Origin: CAWFGW01 sp963849955
Lineage (GTDB): Bacteria; Bacteroidota; Bacteroidia; Cytophagales; JAAEPT01
Length of the DNA: 64,000 nt
Direction of reading: 5' to 3'
NCBI GenBank assembly: GCA_963849955.1
Contig: CAWKJU010000030.1
Location: 26,432 to 90,431, forward strand
Part shown: piece by piece, positions 59,317-64,000 of the stretch
Layout: every line of letters begins with the position of its first letter
Numbering within the stretch: position 1 is the first letter of the stretch
Notes under the pieces: generated by a model
The model's database searches: none
The model's input: only the letters and a program-made list of their open reading frames with translations
Told to the model about the DNA's origin: nothing
Program-made: the position numbers and the translations under genes

Positions 59317-60708
59317 ATGAGAATAAGGGTGTTTGCACGATATGGATTTTTATTGGTCATCTTATTTTTTGCTTCTTGTAAGCGAAAAGCAAAAGTTAAC
59401 GCAGAAAAGCCTGAAACCATTGTTATGGCTCCTGAATTTAATGGAGAAACGTCCACTATCAACATTCCGATTGTGTTGACCATTCCTGAGTTAGAAAAAA
59501 CGGCAAATCAAGTAGTATCAGGTATAATTTATAAAGACGAAAGTTATACCAATAATAATAATGATGATTTAAAATTAGTCGTTTCTAAAAGTCAAAACAT
59601 TACCATCTCGGCCAATAAAAACGAATTGTTTTTTGATGTGCCTTTATCTATTTGGGCAAAAATAAGAAAAGAGATATTAGGGGTGGAACTCAGTGAGGAT
59701 ACGGACTTTGAAATGGTGATGAAGTTTAAAACAAGCTTAAATGTCACTAGTGATTGGAATTTTAAGACCAAGACTACGTCACTGGGGTACAAGATAGTTA
59801 AAGACCCTACTATTAAATTAGGTCCCTTGGTAATACCTATTACCAGCTTAGTAACTGCTGCTCTCGATGATCAGATTGATGACATTACCAAAATATTGGA
59901 TGAAGAGGTACAAAAACAATTGAACCTGCGAAAAATTGTACAGGATCATTGGGAATTGATTCAAAAGCCTGTATTGCTGGATAAAGAATACCGTACATGG
60001 TTACGGGTGCAGCCCCAGCAGTTCACCATTTCACCGATTGAAGGCAACAAACAACAAGTTAGTTTTAACATTGGAGTAAACTCCATCATTGACGTGTTTT
60101 CTGGGGATCAACCCGATTTTACTATTAATAAAATAATACCCTCCCTTATTATTAATGAAAAACCTGAAGATGAATTTCACCTGTCAATTGCCAGCGAACT
60201 GTCTTATGATCAGGCAAACCAATTAATCAAAGACAACATTGTAGGATTTACCTATCAATACAAAAAGAAAGTAATTGAGGTAGCTGATGCTAAAATATTT
60301 GGGAATGGTGATAAACTCGTCATGGAAGCCACTTTTATTGGCGATGTGGAGGGCACCTTATTTTTCACAGGAAAGCCAGCATATGATTCGGTCACTCATT
60401 CAATGTTTATTGACGACTTGGATTTTGATGTAAAGAGTAAAAAAGCAGTACTCAAAGTAGCTAATTGGTTGTTAAAAGGAACATTCAAAAAACGAATGGC
60501 AGATCACATGCGGATTGGACTACAAGAAGAGATTGACAAAATAACGGATCTGGTAAAAAAGAGCTTGAAAGAAAATGCTATAAGTAATAATGTAAACATT
60601 GATTTAGAGATTGATAAAGTAGTACCTCGTGGAATGTTTGTAACCGAAGAAATGATGCGGATACTGATAGAAATTGACGGACACACCATTGTGCGATATG
60701 GGAAATAA
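59317..60708 (+). CDS. DUF4403 family lipoprotein
   Basis: 463 residues. Signal peptide with lipobox LFFASC (Cys about 21). The mature protein begins with STINIPIVLTIPELEKTANQ and contains paired beta-alpha domains (IWAKIRKEILG, FTISPIEGNKQQVSFNIGV, GDVEGTLFFTGKPAYDSVTH), the pattern of DUF4403, a Bacteroidota family resembling the lipid-binding BPI/TULIP fold. Function is not established. Divergent from the isomerase gene, which lies about 120 bp away. Confidence 0.8.
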   Translation: MRIRVFARYGFLLVILFFASCKRKAKVNAEKPETIVMAPEFNGETSTINIPIVLTIPELEKTANQVVSGIIYKDESYTNNNNDDLKLVVSKSQNITISANKNELFFDVPLSIWAKIRKEILGVELSEDTDFEMVMKFKTSLNVTSDWNFKTKTTSLGYKIVKDPTIKLGPLVIPITSLVTAALDDQIDDITKILDEEVQKQLNLRKIVQDHWELIQKPVLLDKEYRTWLRVQPQQFTISPIEGNKQQVSFNIGVNSIIDVFSGDQPDFTINKIIPSLIINEKPEDEFHLSIASELSYDQANQLIKDNIVGFTYQYKKKVIEVADAKIFGNGDKLVMEATFIGDVEGTLFFTGKPAYDSVTHSMFIDDLDFDVKSKKAVLKVANWLLKGTFKKRMADHMRIGLQEEIDKITDLVKKSLKENAISNNVNIDLEIDKVVPRGMFVTEEMMRILIEIDGHTIVRYGK

Positions 60709-61085
60709 AAAATCCTGAAGGAGAGGTAAACTCTTTGTCCTTCAGGAATTTCAACCAGCTATTACTTAAACGAATATACTACAGAAAAATACTCGGGATA
60801 AAATCTTTAGTCCAAGCACATTTTTTAGCCGACAATTGATAGTATTTTAAGGTTAAAGGGAAATATTGTAAGCTTAATTTTTCACTGAAAGTGGACTTTC
60901 AAAAACTACTTAGGGCTTAAAACAAAAAAACCTAGAGAAAAGAAACGGGTGTTTCTTTTTATTCTCTAGGCATTTTCAACCAGCTATGAACTGTAAATCT
61001 ATGTTATATAGTTGCAATGCAAGCTTCGATTAGACGAAAATTAACTAAAACTCGATGAATTGCCGAATTTATCGAATAAGCCATT
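60709..61085. other. 377-bp gap with two hairpins and a repeated tail
   Basis: No gene is seen. It holds hairpin TCCTGAAGGA/TCCTTCAGGA (60713-60747) and a longer one, CCTAGAGAA ... TTCTCTAGG (60931-60970). Each is followed within a few bases by the same 14-mer TTTCAACCAGCTAT (60749-60762 and 60974-60987). Confidence 0.6.
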
Positions 61086-61268
61086 TTATTCTTCCTCAGA
61101 TGAATTATTTAATTTCTTGTCCTCCACGTTTTTATTCAAAAACTCATTGATTTTATCGATGTCAATATTGCTTTTTATCTCCCCAAAAGAATTGATTTCT
61201 ATGTTCATGCCTTTAAGCTCTTCATGAACTTTGGGTTTTTTATCGTCTTTTTTCTTAGCCATAGCCAT
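61086..61268 (-). CDS. Small charged protein downstream of gltX, unknown function
   Basis: 60 residues (58 if the second ATG at 61262 is used; MAKKKDDKKPKVHEEL looks the more natural start). Very Lys/Asp/Glu-rich, with one amphipathic middle part MNIEINSFGEIKSNIDIDKI. Starts 4 bp after the gltX stop, so it is co-transcribed. Such small basic-acidic proteins are common after gltX in flavobacteria; no function known. Confidence 0.7.
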   Translation of the reverse strand: MAMAKKKDDKKPKVHEELKGMNIEINSFGEIKSNIDIDKINEFLNKNVEDKKLNNSSEEE

Positions 61269-61272
61269 ATTT

Positions 61273-62805
61273 TTAAGTGAAACTTTTCAATGCCGTAACA
61301 GCATTTTCAATTCGTGATTTTGTTTCTTCTGCTCCAAATAGCTCCATCATTTTCATTAAATCGGGTCCGCTACCTTCGCCAGTAAGTGCTAGACGGAGTG
61401 GTTGCATTACCTTTCCCATTTTAATCGCTTTCGACTCTAAAAGGTTCACGAATGCATCATGAATATGCTCAGCATGGAAAGGGGTGATAGTAGGCAATAT
61501 CGCACTAAATGCTTCAAAAGCTTCTTCACATTCTGCTGACCATTTTTTTGAAGCTACCTTCTCATCATATTTTTCTGGTGCATGGAATAAGTATGGTGCT
61601 GACGGATAAATGTCAGCTAAGAAGGTCACACGTTCTATCATCAGGTCAATATAAGATGTAGCTTCTGCAATATCACAGTTGATTCCTTTTTCTTGCAATA
61701 GTAGCATAAGTTCTTGCGCCAGTATTTTGTGGCTTTCTTTCCTTAGATATTGTTGGTTGAACCACTTCGCTTTTTCAATATCAAACTTTGCTCCCGACTT
61801 TACGATTCTATCAATTGAGAAAGCATCAGCAAGTTGCTCGAGTGAATAAATTTCTTGTTCAGTACCGCCATTCCATCCCAGTAACGCTAAAAAGTTAATT
61901 AAAGCTTCTTTGCGATAGCCTTGCTCTTTAAATCCAATTGACACTTCTCCAGAGGTTGGGTCGGTCCAATTTAAAGGGAAAATAGGAAAGCCCATTTGAT
62001 CAGCGGCACGTTTACTTAGCTTGCCGTTTCCGTCAGGCTTTAGCAATAAGGGAAGGTGTGCAAATTGCGGCATCGTATCTTCCCAGCCTAAATAGCGGTA
62101 AAGTAGAACATGCAAAGGGGCAGAGGGTAACCACTCTTCACCGCGAATTACATGTGTAATTTTCATCAAATGATCATCGACCACATTGGCTAAGTGATAG
62201 GTGGGCATGCCATCCGACTTCATGAGTATTTTATCATCAATAGCTGAGGAATGTACTACTACCCAACTTCTAACCAGGTCATTCAATCGAACATCCTCCT
62301 TTTGGGGTACTTTCAATCGAATAACATACTGATCTCCGGCAGCTATTTTTTTGGCGACTTCTTCTTCAGAAAGCGTTAACGAATTTTGCATTGTCATTCG
62401 AGAAATCGCATTATAGGTTGTAGCACTTGCACCAGCATCTTGCAAACGTTGGCGCATTGCATCTAATTCCTCAGGAGTGTCAAAAGCGTAATAGGCTTTT
62501 CGTTCTTCTAACAGTTGGTCGACATATTTTTTATAGTGTTCTTTTCGCTCCGATTGTTTATAAGGTCCAAACTCACCTGGTGTAAGCGTGCTTTCGTCAG
62601 GAGTAATTCCTAACCAGCTGAGTGCGTCTAGTATATATTGTTCAGCACCAGCTACAAATCGCGTTTGGTCAGTATCTTCTATTCGCAGAATAAACTTACC
62701 ATTGTGCTTTTTTGCAAATAAATAATTGTAAAGGGCAGTTCTCACTCCTCCAATATGTAATGCACCTGTTGGGCTAGGGGCAAATCGTACTCTTACTTCC
62801 TTCAT
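61273..62805 (-). CDS. gltX: Glutamyl-tRNA synthetase
   Basis: 510 residues from the ATG at 62805 (a GTG two codons upstream is also open). Class I motifs: the HIGH-type APSPTGALHIGG (9-20), and KLSKR for KMSKS in PDGNGKLSKRAADQMG. Also RIEDTDQTR and GEEWLPSAPLHVLLY. It charges tRNA-Glu (and perhaps tRNA-Gln). Length and domain order are standard for a bacterial GluRS. Confidence 0.95.
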   Translation of the reverse strand: MKEVRVRFAPSPTGALHIGGVRTALYNYLFAKKHNGKFILRIEDTDQTRFVAGAEQYILDALSWLGITPDESTLTPGEFGPYKQSERKEHYKKYVDQLLEERKAYYAFDTPEELDAMRQRLQDAGASATTYNAISRMTMQNSLTLSEEEVAKKIAAGDQYVIRLKVPQKEDVRLNDLVRSWVVVHSSAIDDKILMKSDGMPTYHLANVVDDHLMKITHVIRGEEWLPSAPLHVLLYRYLGWEDTMPQFAHLPLLLKPDGNGKLSKRAADQMGFPIFPLNWTDPTSGEVSIGFKEQGYRKEALINFLALLGWNGGTEQEIYSLEQLADAFSIDRIVKSGAKFDIEKAKWFNQQYLRKESHKILAQELMLLLQEKGINCDIAEATSYIDLMIERVTFLADIYPSAPYLFHAPEKYDEKVASKKWSAECEEAFEAFSAILPTITPFHAEHIHDAFVNLLESKAIKMGKVMQPLRLALTGEGSGPDLMKMMELFGAEETKSRIENAVTALKSFT

Positions 62806-62841
62806 CTCCACATTCTTATTTTGAGGTTGTAAATTTAATAA

Positions 62842-63330
62842 TTAATCCCACGAAAGCACATGGTTAATCTGTTTGAGTGCATCGCGCACATGAACATTAA
62901 AATTGCTAAACGCTACTGCGTAGTTAACCAAACACAATCCGAAAAAAATACCACTCGTGGTTATGTGATCATTTAAAAGGTTAACAACGCCAAAACCAAA
63001 AAAGAAGAGCGAAGAAAAGAGCAGCATAAACTGGGTGTTGTTGAATAACTTAAATGTCAGGTGCACAATGCAGCCGCTCGAGGTAGAATCTATCTTACCA
63101 ACAATGAGTGGTACAAAAGGTTGATAATAGCCGCTTTTTTTTGAGATGATAAATTTGTTGGGCTTTATAATGCCTCTAAATTTGTAAAGCCCTTCGATTT
63201 TATCTTTTTGTTCGAAAAATTGAGGGGACAAATCTTCTGTTTCTGTCACAGAAGAAATTAGGTAATGAACTTCATCAGCCTCAAGCGTTAAGACTAATAC
63301 CTTATAACGATATGGTATTAGTTGGAGCAA
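62842..63330 (-). CDS. Membrane protein of unknown function
   Basis: 162 residues from a TTG placed directly after the ridA-like stop (TAATTG). A soluble N-terminal part (about 1-95; GLYKFRGIIKPNKFIISKKS) and two membrane helices (about 100-118 and 124-142), then a short helical tail ending HVLSWD. No family recognised. Lies between ridA and gltX on the same strand, likely one operon. Confidence 0.6.
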   Translation of the reverse strand: MLQLIPYRYKVLVLTLEADEVHYLISSVTETEDLSPQFFEQKDKIEGLYKFRGIIKPNKFIISKKSGYYQPFVPLIVGKIDSTSSGCIVHLTFKLFNNTQFMLLFSSLFFFGFGVVNLLNDHITTSGIFFGLCLVNYAVAFSNFNVHVRDALKQINHVLSWD

Positions 63331-63711
63331 TTACACATGAGCGATACATGAAATCTCTACTCGAACACCCTTGGGTAATGCACTTACTTCAACAGTTTCT
63401 CTGGCGGGTGGATTGGTAGTAAATGACTTGCCGTAAATGGCGTTGACTTCTCCAAAAGAACCCATGTCAGTTAAAAAAATGGAGCATTTTATAACCTGAT
63501 CAAACGATGATCCAGCGGCTAACAAAATTGCTTCGAGATTTTTCATCACCTGAATGGTTTCTTCTTCTAACGATTGGTTTACCAACTGGCCTGATTGGGC
63601 ATCCAGTGCGATTTGACCAGAAACATACAGCGTATCGTTAACTAATGCAGCTTGACTGTAAGGACCTATTGGCTCTGGAGCGTGGGGGGTATAAATAATT
63701 TTCTTAGCCAT
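63331..63711 (-). CDS. ridA: RidA family reactive intermediate/imine deaminase
   Basis: 126 residues, the typical length. Motifs GPYSQAALVNDTLYVSGQIA at the N-terminus, and PARETVEVSALPKGVRVEIS, where the Arg holds the carboxylate of the enamine/imine substrate. RidA proteins hydrolyse 2-aminoacrylate from PLP enzymes such as threonine dehydratase. Placed 1 bp after the DUF4270 gene. Confidence 0.92.
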   Translation of the reverse strand: MAKKIIYTPHAPEPIGPYSQAALVNDTLYVSGQIALDAQSGQLVNQSLEEETIQVMKNLEAILLAAGSSFDQVIKCSIFLTDMGSFGEVNAIYGKSFTTNPPARETVEVSALPKGVRVEISCIAHV

Positions 63712-63712
63712 A

Positions 63713-64000
63713 TTACTTCGTGTAATAGATTTTCAGTTGCGGTCTTTTTGAAGCATCAGTACAGTTCGGCCCACAGAGCAATGCTCGTCCAACAGATGAT
63801 CCATTTTCTAGCGGTTGTAGGAAAAAGCCGGATACCGCTTCGTCTCCTAATACTAAGTCTTGAAAATAAGAGGTAAGTGCTATCGTATAAGTTTGATTCA
63901 CATAATCAGGATTAACTTCTGTAGTAAATTTTCGGTCGATTAATATACCAACTAATGCTCCGTTTTCTTTAACTGGTTGAAGGGCGTCAGTTGCTTTTAC
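63713..64000 (-). CDS. DUF4270 family lipoprotein, C-terminal part (cut by window edge)
   Basis: The minus frame is open from the right edge: VKATDALQPVKENGALVGIL, IDRKFTTEVNPDYVNQTY, then YFQDLVLGDEAVSGFFLQP, ending RPQLKIYYTK. The final R-P-x-L-x-I-x-Y-T-x strand is the usual end of DUF4270, large Bacteroidota outer-membrane lipoproteins of unknown function. Only about 95 residues are visible. Confidence 0.6.
   Translation of the reverse strand, partial: VKATDALQPVKENGALVGILIDRKFTTEVNPDYVNQTYTIALTSYFQDLVLGDEAVSGFFLQPLENGSSVGRALLCGPNCTDASKRPQLKIYYTK

Noticed and set aside
1..64000. tRNA or rRNA genes
   Set aside because: Intergenic gaps were read for cloverleaf and rRNA signatures by eye and none was convincing; tRNAscan would be decisive.

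Overview
The window comes from a chromosome of the Bacteroidota, most likely a member of the Flavobacteriia. This rests on a complete gliding/type IX secretion core (PorP/SprF-like protein, GldK, GldL, GldM, GldN, plus SprE/PorW), on DUF4271, DUF4403 and DUF4270 family proteins, on a Lacal_2735-type small protein, on an ATP synthase operon that lacks the beta and epsilon genes, and on several sites matching the Bacteroidota -7 promoter consensus TAnnTTTG. The DNA is AT-rich. No tRNA, rRNA or CRISPR array was seen. Family or genus cannot be fixed from the sequence alone.

Region 1 (1-22 kb) is mostly housekeeping and envelope genes. It holds a superfamily 1 helicase, a DoxX/MauE-like membrane protein paired with a thioredoxin-fold protein, a PLP enzyme, an RluD-type pseudouridine synthase with an EamA transporter, a two-TM potassium channel with an RCK domain, a candidate structured small RNA with its own promoter (8222-8407), a rhomboid protease, several lipoproteins and secreted proteins of unknown role, a family 9 glycoside hydrolase next to hemW, and a WecA/TagO-like transferase followed by DUF4271 and hemD.

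Region 2 (22-35 kb) is the type IX secretion and gliding block. porP-like, gldK, gldL, gldM and gldN run on the plus strand. They converge at a shared terminator on a minus-strand operon of sprE/porW, a class A penicillin-binding protein and uvrC.

Region 3 (35-48.4 kb) is core physiology: an M23 peptidase and a bactofilin (cell shape), then atpZ-like, a small membrane protein, atpB, E, F, H, A and G (F1Fo ATP synthase, with a strong hairpin between atpE and atpF), then gltB and gltD (glutamate synthase) ending at a strong terminator.

Region 4 (about 48.9-58.7 kb) is an accessory island and the most unusual part. It lies between a 5'-truncated copy and an intact copy of one peptidyl-prolyl isomerase gene that differ at only 4 positions over about 320 bp. 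Inside are two identical 719-bp REP-associated tyrosine transposase (RAYT) elements, a second RAYT family with its own REP palindromes, a RAYT pseudogene, a RAYT 3' fragment and RAYT 5' relics. Lodged between them are pieces of what look like polymorphic-toxin genes: a TNT-like C-terminal piece, a metallopeptidase module joined at a sharp GC break to an AT-rich C-terminal half and coupled to a small membrane protein (a possible immunity protein), two more orphan toxin-like tails, an immunity-like gene and a regulator tail. The best reading is a toxin-immunity locus repeatedly broken up and shuffled in the company of RAYT/REP elements.

Region 5 (59.2-64 kb) returns to ordinary genes: a DUF4403 lipoprotein, gltX, a membrane protein, a RidA-family deaminase and the C-terminus of a DUF4270 lipoprotein cut by the window edge.
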